Part shown: in pieces, positions 55,883 to 63,675 of the stretch
Layout of the letters: each line of letters opens with the position of its first letter
Position numbering within the stretch: position 1 is the stretch's first letter
DNA from: Kutzneria kofuensis
GTDB taxonomy: Bacteria; Actinomycetota; Actinomycetes; Mycobacteriales; Pseudonocardiaceae
Direction: 5' to 3'
DNA: 64,000 nucleotides
NCBI RefSeq assembly: GCF_014203355.1
Contig: NZ_JACHIR010000001.1
Location: forward strand, 2,296,038-2,360,037
The notes under the pieces: generated by a model
Database searches by the model: none
What the model saw: the letters and a program-made list of their open reading frames with translations, nothing else
What the model was told of the DNA's origin: nothing
Program-made: the position numbers and the translations under genes

Positions 55883-56281
55883 TTGTTCAGCATCACCGTC
55901 CGTGACCACATCATGGTCGCGCACAGCTTCAAGGGCGAGGTGTTCGGGCCGGCCCAGCGGCTGCACGGCGCGACGTTCGTGGTGGACGCGACGTTCCGGC
56001 GGGCCGAGCTGGACGACGACAACATCGTGGTGGACATCGGCCTGGCCAGCCAGCAGCTGGGCGAACTGCTCGGCGAGCTGAACTACCGGAACCTGGACGA
56101 GGAGCCGGCCTTCGCCGGCATCAACACCTCGACCGAGTTCCTGGCCAAGGTCATCGCCGACCGGCTGGCCGACCGCGTGCACGCCGGCGCCCTGGGCCCG
56201 TCGGCGAGCGGCCTGTCCGGCATCTCCGTCGCACTGCACGAGTCGCACAACGCCTGGGCCAGTTACGAGCGTTCACTGTGA
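55883..56281 (+). CDS. PTPS/QueD-like protein lacking canonical catalytic residues
   Basis: 132 residues. TTG 55883 is the likely start because AGGAGG (55871-55876) is six bases upstream; the ATG at 55877 directly touches that site. [14 protein letters not shown] and [13 protein letters not shown] place it in the 6-pyruvoyl-tetrahydropterin synthase/QueD family. The usual Cys before the second zinc motif is missing (GPAQRLHGA) and the HGH pair reads HGA. The catalytic His of the DH-xx-LN motif reads LNYRNLDE. The terminal Glu remains in ALHESHNAW. It probably catalyses a changed reaction or binds a pterin-like compound. Stop overlaps the next gene (GTGA). Confidence 0.82.
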   Translation: MFSITVRDHIMVAHSFKGEVFGPAQRLHGATFVVDATFRRAELDDDNIVVDIGLASQQLGELLGELNYRNLDEEPAFAGINTSTEFLAKVIADRLADRVHAGALGPSASGLSGISVALHESHNAWASYERSL

Positions 56282-57372
56282 CTTTGCCTGTGAACTCGGT
56301 TCACATGGTTTTTCCCGCCCAGGTCGCCGACGTTGCCGCCCCCAGCGGCGGCAACGTCTACGACCGGCGGGTGAGTCGCGGCTTGTCGTCGCTCGGCTGG
56401 AATGTCGACGAAATTCTGGTCGGCGGCGACTGGCCACGGCCCGACGCGGCGGCGCGGGCGAAGTTGCGGACCGCGCTCGACAATTTCGATTCCGGCGAAG
56501 TTGTGCTCGTCGACGGTTTGGTGGCGTGCGGCGTCCCGGAGATTGTTGTGCCGGCGGCCCGTCGACTGCGCGTCGTTGTGCTCGTCCACCTTCGGCTGGC
56601 GGCGGAGACCGGTTTGTCGCCGGTCGACCGCGACGACCTCGACCGCCGCGAACGAGAAGTCCTCCACGCGGCGCACTCGGTCGTCGCCACCAGCCCGTGG
56701 GCCGCCCGTGAACTGGCGCAACACCACGATTTGCCTGTGAATCGGGTTCACAGCGTCGACCCGGGTGTCGACCGTTCACCGCTGGCCCGCGGCACGGACG
56801 GCGCCTCGCGACTGCTCTGCGTTGCGTCGGTGACCCCACGCAAGGGCCACGACCTGCTTCTCGACGCATTGCTCACGATCGACGATCTCGACTGGCACCT
56901 CGTCTGCGTCGGAGCGCTCCACCACGCGCCGGAACACGTCACGCAGTTGCGGACTCGGTTGAAAACCAGCAGTGCGTGCGAAAAGGTCGACTTCGTCGGT
57001 CCGCAGCACGGCGACGAACTCGAGCAGAGCTACGACGCCGCCGATCTGTTCGTGCTCGCCTCCCGTGCGGAGACATACGGGATGGTCGTCACCGAAGCGT
57101 TGGCCCGTGGCATCCCCGTTCTCGCGACAAATGTCGACCCACTGCCGCAGACCGTCGGCCTGGCGCCGGACGGCAGCATGCCCGGGCTGCTCGTCCCCCC
57201 GGACGGGTTGGCGACCGCGCTCCGTAGTTGGCTAACGGAGTCTGACCTGCGGCGACGGCTGCGGACTTCGGCCCGTGACCGCCGTGGCATGCTGAAGGGG
57301 TGGGCGGAAACCTCGAACAGCCTGGCCAGAGTGTTGACGCAGGTGACGCGGAGTTCACCCCCGAGTGGCTGA
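56278..57372 (+). CDS. Family 4-type glycosyltransferase
   Basis: 364 residues from GTG 56278. N-terminal [20 protein letters not shown] is the donor/acceptor Gly-rich loop of GT-B enzymes. C-terminal [20 protein letters not shown] and [20 protein letters not shown] (the E-x7-E motif) are the GT4 signature, followed by [14 protein letters not shown]. It transfers a sugar from a nucleotide donor, probably in the cytoplasm. Start and stop overlap its neighbours, so it is part of one polycistron. Two similar palindrome-containing stretches occur at 56286-56304 and 56732-56750. Confidence 0.88.
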   Translation: MTLPVNSVHMVFPAQVADVAAPSGGNVYDRRVSRGLSSLGWNVDEILVGGDWPRPDAAARAKLRTALDNFDSGEVVLVDGLVACGVPEIVVPAARRLRVVVLVHLRLAAETGLSPVDRDDLDRREREVLHAAHSVVATSPWAARELAQHHDLPVNRVHSVDPGVDRSPLARGTDGASRLLCVASVTPRKGHDLLLDALLTIDDLDWHLVCVGALHHAPEHVTQLRTRLKTSSACEKVDFVGPQHGDELEQSYDAADLFVLASRAETYGMVVTEALARGIPVLATNVDPLPQTVGLAPDGSMPGLLVPPDGLATALRSWLTESDLRRRLRTSARDRRGMLKGWAETSNSLARVLTQVTRSSPPSG

Positions 57373-58145
57373 CGCTGCGTGAGCCGGTCGACGCGGCGGC
57401 CCGGTCCGCCGAACTCGTCGACCGCCTGGTCCGGCTCTTCGCCGGCCGGGACCGGCTCGTCATCCGCGATCTGGGCTGCGGAACCGGCTCGCTGGGCCGC
57501 TGGCTGAGCCCGCTGCTGCCGAATCCGCAGCACTGGATCATGCAGGACCGTGAACCAGATCTGCTGAGGCACGTGTATATGGATGTGACCTCCACAGCTC
57601 CCGTCACGGTCGAGACCCGGTTGGGTGATCTCGGCGGCGTCACCGCCGCCGACCTCGCCGGCACCTCGCTGGTGACCGCATCCGCCCTGCTCGACATCCT
57701 CACCGCCGGGGAAGTCGACCGGCTCGCCGCGGCGTGCGTCGACGCCCGCGTGCCCGCGCTCTTCACGCTTTCCGTGCTCGGCGAGGTCGAGCTGTCCCCC
57801 GCCGAGCCGTTCGACGCCGAGATCGCCGCGGCGTTCAACGATCACCAGCGCCGCGTCCAGGACGGTCGTCGGCTGCTCGGTCCGGACGCCCCCGCGGCGA
57901 TCGTCGAGTCGTTCGAGAAGCGCGGCGCCGCCGTGCAGGTCGCGCCGAGCCCGTGGCGGCTGGGCGAGGAGAACGCCGACCTGACCGCCGAGTGGTTGCG
58001 GGGCTGGGTCGGCGCCGCCGTCGAGCAGCGCCCGGAACTGACCGCCGAAGCCGCGAGCTACCTGCGGCAGCGTCTCGACGCGGTCGAGGCGGGTCGGCTG
58101 CGCGGCACCGTCGGGCACGTCGACGTGCTGGCGGTGCCGGCATGA
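57300..58145 (+). CDS. SAM-dependent methyltransferase-like protein
   Basis: 281 residues from GTG 57300; the first 73 bases overlap the glycosyltransferase gene. LVIRDLGCGTGSLGRWLSPL is motif I for SAM, with acidic DREPDLLRHV at the end of strand 2 and LVTASALLDILTAGEVDRLA as motif post-I. Members near QueD-like and GT genes are common in actinomycetes. Methylation of a glycolipid or pterin intermediate is plausible. Substrate unknown. The stop overlaps the next start (ATGA). Confidence 0.83.
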   Translation: MGGNLEQPGQSVDAGDAEFTPEWLTLREPVDAAARSAELVDRLVRLFAGRDRLVIRDLGCGTGSLGRWLSPLLPNPQHWIMQDREPDLLRHVYMDVTSTAPVTVETRLGDLGGVTAADLAGTSLVTASALLDILTAGEVDRLAAACVDARVPALFTLSVLGEVELSPAEPFDAEIAAAFNDHQRRVQDGRRLLGPDAPAAIVESFEKRGAAVQVAPSPWRLGEENADLTAEWLRGWVGAAVEQRPELTAEAASYLRQRLDAVEAGRLRGTVGHVDVLAVPA

Positions 58146-59158
58146 TGCGCGCGATCTGGCCCTGGCTGAAGATCGTCGCCGGCGCGGCCGTCATCGGCAT
58201 CCTGTTCTGGCGGCTGGGCACCGGGGCCTTTGTGGACGGTCTCCGCGAGATCAACCTGTGGGGCGTCGCCGCCGCGCTCGGCATCGGCTTCCTCACCACG
58301 CTGTTCAGCGCCTGGCGCTGGTGCGTCGTCGCCGACGGCCTGGGGCTGAAGCTGTCCCTGCGCACCGCGGTCGCCGACTACTACCGTGCGCTGTTCATCA
58401 ACGCCGTGCTTCCCGGCGGTGTGCTCGGCGACGTGCATCGCGCCGTGCAGAACGGTCACGACACCGGTGACGTCGGCCGTGGCGTGCGGGCGGTCGTGCT
58501 GGAGCGGACCGGCGGCCAGCTGGCGATCCTCGGCGTCGGCGTCGGCGTGCTGCTCACCGATCCCACGTTGATCGCCCGGGTCATCGGGGACATCGTGCCC
58601 GCGCCGGCCGCGATCGTCGTCGGCGTCCTGATCGTCGTCGCCGCCGGCGTCGTGCTGGCCACGTCCTCCCGCCTGCCGCGCTGGCGGGAGGCCATCGCCA
58701 GGACGATGGTCGACATCCGCCGCAGCCTGCTGAGCCGCCAGTCGTGGCCGGCCGTCGTGGTGCTGTCGGCCGCGACGCTGGCCGGGCATCTCACGCTGTT
58801 CGTCGTCGCCGCGCGGTCCGCCGGCTCCACCGCGTCGATCGGCCAGCTGCTGCCGCTGCTGGTGTTGGCGCTGATCGCGATGGGTCTGCCGATCAACGTC
58901 GGCGGCTGGGGCCCGCGCGAGGGTGTCGCCGCGCTCGCCTTCGCCGCCGCCGGGCTCGGTGCCACGCAGGGCGTCACCACCGCCGTTGTCTACGGGGTGC
59001 TGACGCTGATCTCCAGCCTGCCCGGCGCCGCCGTGCTCGTGCTGCAACGCGTGCACCGCCCGACCGCCACGGTCACCGTCGAACGGACCGCGCCGGAACC
59101 GGTCACGGTCATCGCCGAGCCGATCGTCCGCCGGAAGGTGCAGCCGCAGGCCGCCTGA
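58142..59158 (+). CDS. Flippase-like integral membrane protein (LPG synthase TM family)
   Basis: 338 residues from ATG 58142. Eight or so membrane helices include AAALGIGFLTTLFSAWRWCV, PLLVLALIAMGLPINVGGWG and VVYGVLTLISSLPGAAVLVL. YYRALFINAVLPGGVLGDVH and GGWGPREGVAALAF are highly typical of the lysylphosphatidylglycerol synthase TM/AglD-like family, here without the aminoacyl transferase domain. Proteins of this type are thought to move or modify lipid-linked compounds at the cytoplasmic membrane. Last member of the overlapping operon that starts at 54897. Confidence 0.88.
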   Translation: MMRAIWPWLKIVAGAAVIGILFWRLGTGAFVDGLREINLWGVAAALGIGFLTTLFSAWRWCVVADGLGLKLSLRTAVADYYRALFINAVLPGGVLGDVHRAVQNGHDTGDVGRGVRAVVLERTGGQLAILGVGVGVLLTDPTLIARVIGDIVPAPAAIVVGVLIVVAAGVVLATSSRLPRWREAIARTMVDIRRSLLSRQSWPAVVVLSAATLAGHLTLFVVAARSAGSTASIGQLLPLLVLALIAMGLPINVGGWGPREGVAALAFAAAGLGATQGVTTAVVYGVLTLISSLPGAAVLVLQRVHRPTATVTVERTAPEPVTVIAEPIVRRKVQPQAA

Positions 59159-60181
59159 GTGGGCAGCCCGGATGTCACGATCAGGTGGTCAGAGGTGGCC
59201 GCGGTTCACAAGTTGATCTGGGATCCTGTGCCGGTGACCGAGTACGCCTACGACCGGACCCGAAACGTCCTGCTGGCGGTGTGGAGCGTCGGCATCGGCA
59301 CCGTCGCGGACACGGTCGTGGCGTTCGATGACCTACCCGCTCCCGAGTACGCCCTGCAGCTGGGCTACGAGCTGACGCAGCTGTCCAAGCACCTGTGGCG
59401 CACCTACACCCATCCGCTGACCGAGGCCGTCGACCAGCCGGACGAGGCGCTCAGCCGGGCCCGCAACCAGTTGGCGATCGACCTGGTGACGGGGGCCATG
59501 CGGGATCCGCACCTGCCGGTGGGCGACCAGATGCAGATCTGCGAGAGCGAGGTGCTGGAGGCCGGCCACCAGGTGGGCCGGATCCTGCACCGCATCGGCG
59601 ACCGCGGCGTCACCGATCAGGCCGTCACCGACGTCGAGGCGGAGATCGACGCGCTGCGCCGGGCCGCGCTCGGCGACCTGACCGGCCGTGCCAACCAGGC
59701 GGTGGTGCTGACCAGGTCGGATCCGCAGCCGCAGCAGGTGGCCGCCGCGCACGCGTACTTCGAGAAGGACCCGATGGGGCCGCCCGAGCTGTACACGAAG
59801 ATCGACGCCACCTCGGCGGCGGTCGCCGCCGTGCACTGGCTGGACGCCGCCCTGATGATCGCTTCCCGCGCCGCCAGCGGCAATCTGTCCGACGCACCGC
59901 CGACGTGTCGACACAACCACGTGGATGAACTGGCCGACGAGGTGCCGGTGCTGGTCGTGCAGCGGCTGGATCGTGGCGAGCTGCCCCGGGACGTGGTGAT
60001 GGCGCTGGTCAGGGACGGCATGCCGGCGCGGACGCTGCTGGAGCAGCTGCTGATCGGCATCCACAACGCCTGGCAGCTCTACGGCGAGTGGAACAAAACT
60101 GTGCCGGCCGACCAGATTAATGACACATTTCGCGCCCGGACGAGGAGAATGGCCGTCGAAGGACGAGACCGCATCCTGTAG
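59159..60181 (+). CDS. Hypothetical protein of unknown family
   Basis: 340 residues from GTG 59159, immediately after the flippase-like stop; GTG 59195 is an alternative because no clear ribosome-binding site precedes 59159. The protein is largely helical and acidic, without signal peptide or membrane segment. Features seen: VAAVHKLIWDPVPVTEYAYD, LQLGYELTQLSKHLWRTYTH, and LPPDVV-type loops; CRHNHVDELADEVP holds a Cys-His pair. No catalytic motif recognised. It might belong to the preceding operon, although it has no overlap with it. Confidence 0.65.
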   Translation: MGSPDVTIRWSEVAAVHKLIWDPVPVTEYAYDRTRNVLLAVWSVGIGTVADTVVAFDDLPAPEYALQLGYELTQLSKHLWRTYTHPLTEAVDQPDEALSRARNQLAIDLVTGAMRDPHLPVGDQMQICESEVLEAGHQVGRILHRIGDRGVTDQAVTDVEAEIDALRRAALGDLTGRANQAVVLTRSDPQPQQVAAAHAYFEKDPMGPPELYTKIDATSAAVAAVHWLDAALMIASRAASGNLSDAPPTCRHNHVDELADEVPVLVVQRLDRGELPRDVVMALVRDGMPARTLLEQLLIGIHNAWQLYGEWNKTVPADQINDTFRARTRRMAVEGRDRIL

Positions 60182-60196
60182 CCGTGGAGGACCGCC

Positions 60197-61222
60197 GTGG
60201 TGACCATTGTGGACGTCGCGCGGGCCGCCGGCGTCGCGCCGAGCACGGTGTCCTACGTGATCAGCGGCAAGAGACGCATCTCGCCGACCACCCGCCGACG
60301 GGTCGAGCAGTGCATCCGCGACCTCGGCTACCACCCCAACGCCGGCGCCCGCGCGCTGGCCAGCAGCCGCACCAACGTGCTCGCCCTCGCCGTGCCGCTG
60401 CGCACCGATCTCAACCTGTCGGTGATCATGCAGTTCGTGTCCTCGGTCGTCACCTCCGCCCGTGAGCACGACCTGGACCTGTTACTGCTGACCAAGGACG
60501 ACGGTCCCGCCGAGCTCCGCCGGGTGGCGTCCTCCGCCATCGCCGATGCGCTCATCGTCATGGACGTCGAATCCAGCGACGGCCGCATCCCCATGCTGTC
60601 CGCCCTGGACCGGCCGGCCGTGCTGATCGGACTTCCCGAGCAGCACAGCGGCCTCAGCTGCGTCGACCTGGATTTCGTCGCCGCCGGCTCGACCTGTGTG
60701 CACCATCTCGCCGATCTCGGCCACCGTGACATCGCGTTGATCGGCCCGTCGCCCGAGGTCTACCGCCGTGGCACCAGCTTCGCCGGCCGCTTCCGCCTCG
60801 GTTTCGACTCCGCCGCCGACGAGCGCCGGGTCCGCGCCACCGCCCACCCTTGCGGCCACTCCTACGACGCCGCCATGGCCTGCCTCGACCAGGTCTTCGC
60901 CGGCGACCGCCACGTCACCGGCCTTGTCGTGCACAACGAGGCCGTGCTGCCCGACGTTCTCACCGGTCTCGCCGCCCGCGGCCTCCGTGTCCCCGACGAC
61001 ATCTCCGTCGTCGCGGTCTGCCCCGACAACATGACCGAGGACGGCGCCATCCCCCTCACCTCCGTCGCCATTCCCGCCCCCGAGGTCGGTGATCTGGCCG
61101 TGCGGATGACCATCCGCCAACTCGCCGGGCCGCCCCAGCCCGAGGTCCACCTCCTGCCGCCGCGCCTCACCGTGCGTCGCAGCTCCACCGCCGCCCCCGC
61201 CGTCGCAGCGACGCACCGCTGA
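60197..61222 (+). CDS. LacI-family transcriptional regulator
   Basis: 341 residues. The HTH at residues 3-23 reads TIVDVARAAGVAPSTVSYVI followed by SGKRRISPTTRRRVEQCIRD and LGYHPNAGARALASSRTN (hinge). The rest is a periplasmic-binding-like ligand fold with AGSTCVHHLADLGHRDIALI and GLVVHNEAVLPDVLTGLAAR. It likely responds to a sugar or nucleoside. GTG 60197 has GGAGGACC upstream. No sugar transport gene is adjacent, so the regulon is unknown. Confidence 0.92.
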   Translation: MVTIVDVARAAGVAPSTVSYVISGKRRISPTTRRRVEQCIRDLGYHPNAGARALASSRTNVLALAVPLRTDLNLSVIMQFVSSVVTSAREHDLDLLLLTKDDGPAELRRVASSAIADALIVMDVESSDGRIPMLSALDRPAVLIGLPEQHSGLSCVDLDFVAAGSTCVHHLADLGHRDIALIGPSPEVYRRGTSFAGRFRLGFDSAADERRVRATAHPCGHSYDAAMACLDQVFAGDRHVTGLVVHNEAVLPDVLTGLAARGLRVPDDISVVAVCPDNMTEDGAIPLTSVAIPAPEVGDLAVRMTIRQLAGPPQPEVHLLPPRLTVRRSSTAAPAVAATHR

Positions 61223-61352
61223 CCGCTGGGCGGCTTGCGCGGCGGGGAGCGATTTGAGCGGTAGAGAGACGGCAGCGCCAAGACGACGAGGCTGCGGGCC
61301 GCCGGCTCCGGACTCCGGCTGTCGGGCTGCGCCGCCGACCGCGGGCCGCCGA

Positions 61353-61398
61353 CTGCTGGCTGCTGGCTGCTGGCTGCTGGCTGCTGGCTGCTGGCTGC
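61353..61398. repeat. Heptanucleotide tandem repeat (CTGCTGG)n
   Basis: Six perfect copies of CTGCTGG (61353-61394) plus CTGC, in the 232-bp gap between the LacI gene and the MFS gene. The frame across it is open, so coding signal alone does not exclude translation, but the start at 61455 fits better. Copy number could vary by slippage. Confidence 0.85.
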
Positions 61399-61454
61399 GG
61401 AAACCAGTCGATCGGGGCGGGTGGGCGGGGTACCGAACCCGGCAAGATCAGGGC

Positions 61455-62597
61455 ATGGCGGACGTGAGCAGGATTCGGCTTGGGGCGGTGTATGCCGGGG
61501 CGACGATCGGGCCGCTGGCGGGTGGGCTGGTCGCGCCGATGCTGCCGGAGTTGAGCGAGTCGCTGCGCACGTCGGTGACGGATGTGGCCAGCTCGGTGAC
61601 CGTGTACTTCATCCCGTTCGCGGTGCTGCAACTGGTGTCGGGGACGCTGGGTGAGAGGTGGGGGCTGCGGCGGACGGTGAGGGCGGCGTACCTGGTGTTC
61701 GTGGTGGCGTCGCTGGGCTGCATGGTGGCGCCGAATCTGGGGGTGTTCCTGGCGGGAAGGGCGGTTCTGGGCGCGGCGAACGCGTTCACGTCGCCGTTGT
61801 TGCTGGCGAGCCTGGGAGACCTGGTGCCCAGGGAGCGCCTGGGCCGAGCGGTGGGGATGTACGCGAGCTGCATGTCGGGCGGGCAGTCGTTCTCGCCGCT
61901 GATCGGAGGCCTGGCGGCGGGAGTGGACTGGCGGCTCGGGTTCGCGGTGGTGGCGGCGGTGTCGGCGATGTTGGCGTTCGCGCCGCCGCTGGGCGAACCG
62001 AGGCCAGGGACGGAGGCGCCGCCATGGCGACCGTTGTTGAGCCCGAGGATGGGCCTGCTCTCGACCAGCGCCCTGGTGTCGTTCCTCGGCAGCGCGGGCC
62101 TGCCCTTCCTGGTGGCGTTGTACGCGCACGACTTTCTGGCGGCCTCGCCGGAGATGGCGGGTGTGGCGCTGGTCGGGTTCGGCCTGGCGGGCCTGGTGTT
62201 GGGGCCGGTATGGGGCACGGTGTGCGATCGGATCGGCGGCAGAGCGGTGGGGGTGATCGGCGCGCTGGCCGGAACGGGGCTGGTGGCGGTGATCGGGTTG
62301 ACGGGCTCACTGTTGTCGCTGGCGCTGTGGTGGACGGTGGCGGGAGCGGCGTCGAGCATGCTGACGGTGTCGTTGCAGAACCTGACGATGAGCGCGGTGC
62401 CGGGCAACCGGGCGGGGGCGGTCTCGGTGGTGTCGGGCTTCCGGTTCGCGGGCAGCGCGTTGGCGCCGACGGCATGGCTTCCCGTGTACCACAACGGCTC
62501 CACAATCGCCTTTGTCGCCGCCGGGAGCAGCCAGCTGATCGCGGCGGCTGCGTTACTCTGCCTTCGTGGCCGAGACGATCCTGCCGCGGTACGGTGA
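61455..62597 (+). CDS. MFS transporter (12-helix drug/metabolite type)
   Basis: 380 residues from ATG 61455. AGATIGPLAGGLVAPMLPEL is helix 1; SGTLGERWGLRRTVRAAYLV carries motif A (G-x-x-x-D/E-R-x-G-x-R-R). 12 helices are likely. VGMYASCMSGGQSFSPLIGG resembles motif C. It exports small molecules by proton antiport; substrate unknown. An in-frame extension to 61254 would add a low-complexity N-terminus over the heptamer repeat and is not favoured. The last 32 bases overlap the next gene. Confidence 0.85.
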   Translation: MADVSRIRLGAVYAGATIGPLAGGLVAPMLPELSESLRTSVTDVASSVTVYFIPFAVLQLVSGTLGERWGLRRTVRAAYLVFVVASLGCMVAPNLGVFLAGRAVLGAANAFTSPLLLASLGDLVPRERLGRAVGMYASCMSGGQSFSPLIGGLAAGVDWRLGFAVVAAVSAMLAFAPPLGEPRPGTEAPPWRPLLSPRMGLLSTSALVSFLGSAGLPFLVALYAHDFLAASPEMAGVALVGFGLAGLVLGPVWGTVCDRIGGRAVGVIGALAGTGLVAVIGLTGSLLSLALWWTVAGAASSMLTVSLQNLTMSAVPGNRAGAVSVVSGFRFAGSALAPTAWLPVYHNGSTIAFVAAGSSQLIAAAALLCLRGRDDPAAVR

Positions 62598-63675
62598 GCG
62601 CTCGCTGTGCGAGGTGACACCGTCGCTGCTCGCGGCGCTGGGTGTGCCAGGGTTTGACAACGTGCTGGACGCCGAGCGGGTGTCGGCGGCGTGCCTGCTG
62701 GTGATCGACGGTCTCGGCTGGGACCTCCTGCAAGCCCACGCCGAGGATGCACCGTTTCTAAACGCCCACGCGGCCAACAGAGAGCCGCTGACGGCCGGAT
62801 TTCCCAGCACGACGGCGACCAGCGTGTCGTCGTTCGGCACGGGGCTGACCTCCGGCACTCACGGCATCGTGGGCTACAGCTTCGCCGCGCCGGAACTGCT
62901 GTACGCGTTGCCGTGGCGGGTCAACGGCGCGGATGCGCGGGAAACCCTCGTGCCGGAGGAGATCCAGCCGTTGCCGACACTGTTCGAGCGAGCCGGCATA
63001 GACGTGACGATCGCGGCCCCCTTGCTGCAACGCGGCTCGGGCCTGACGCGGAGCGTCCTGCGCGGCGGCGCGTTCGAGCCGGTGTTCGCACTGGGCGACC
63101 TCGCCGCGAAGATCCTGGCGAACCGGAGCGGGTTCTGCTACGCGTACCACGGCGATCTGGACACCGTGGGCCACCTCTACGGGCCGGGGTCACAGGCGTG
63201 GCGGTGGCAGCTCAACCACATCGACCGGCTCGTGGCGACGGTTGTCGCCGCGTTGCCGCCGGGCGCCCTGCTCGCCGTCACAGCAGATCACGGCATGGCG
63301 CAGATGACGTCCATAGTGGACTTCGACACCGAACCCCAGCTGCGGGAAGGGGTTCGCCTGCTCGGCGGAGAGCCTCGCGCACGGCACGTCTACGCCGAAC
63401 CGGGCGCCGCCGACGACGTACGAGAGGCGTGGCGGAACGTGTTGGGCGACAGGGCGTTGGTCGTCAGTCGAGAGCAGGCGATCGACGAGGGCTGGTTCGG
63501 CCCGGTCGCCGATCGCGTGCTGCCGAGGATCGGCGACGTCATCGCGGCGGCCCTCGGCGAGGTCGGCATCGTCCGCACGGTCAAGGAGAAGTTCGAGTCG
63601 GGCCTCCTCGGCGTGCACGGCTCGCTGACGCCCGCCGAGATGCGGGTGCCGTTCCTGACCTTCGTCGGCAGCTAA
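62566..63675 (+). CDS. Alkaline-phosphatase-superfamily nucleotide pyrophosphatase/phosphodiesterase-like protein
   Basis: 369 residues from GTG 62566. AACLLVIDGLGWDLL has the first metal Asp. GFPSTTATSVSSFGTGLTSG supplies the nucleophile Thr, as in NPP-type enzymes, and GTHGIVGY follows. CYAYHGDLDTVGHLYGP (D, H) and AVTADHGMAQM (D, H) complete the two-zinc site. It should hydrolyse phosphodiester or pyrophosphate bonds; the substrate is unknown. No signal peptide is seen. A TACTCT -10 six bases before the GTG suggests a leaderless transcript starting inside the MFS gene. It ends on a stop shared with the opposite gene. Confidence 0.88.
   Translation: MAETILPRYGERSLCEVTPSLLAALGVPGFDNVLDAERVSAACLLVIDGLGWDLLQAHAEDAPFLNAHAANREPLTAGFPSTTATSVSSFGTGLTSGTHGIVGYSFAAPELLYALPWRVNGADARETLVPEEIQPLPTLFERAGIDVTIAAPLLQRGSGLTRSVLRGGAFEPVFALGDLAAKILANRSGFCYAYHGDLDTVGHLYGPGSQAWRWQLNHIDRLVATVVAALPPGALLAVTADHGMAQMTSIVDFDTEPQLREGVRLLGGEPRARHVYAEPGAADDVREAWRNVLGDRALVVSREQAIDEGWFGPVADRVLPRIGDVIAAALGEVGIVRTVKEKFESGLLGVHGSLTPAEMRVPFLTFVGS

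Noticed and set aside
61254-61454. N-terminal extension of the MFS transporter through the heptamer repeat
   Set aside because: The extra residues are low-complexity and lie before helix 1; ATG 61455 fits the family start.
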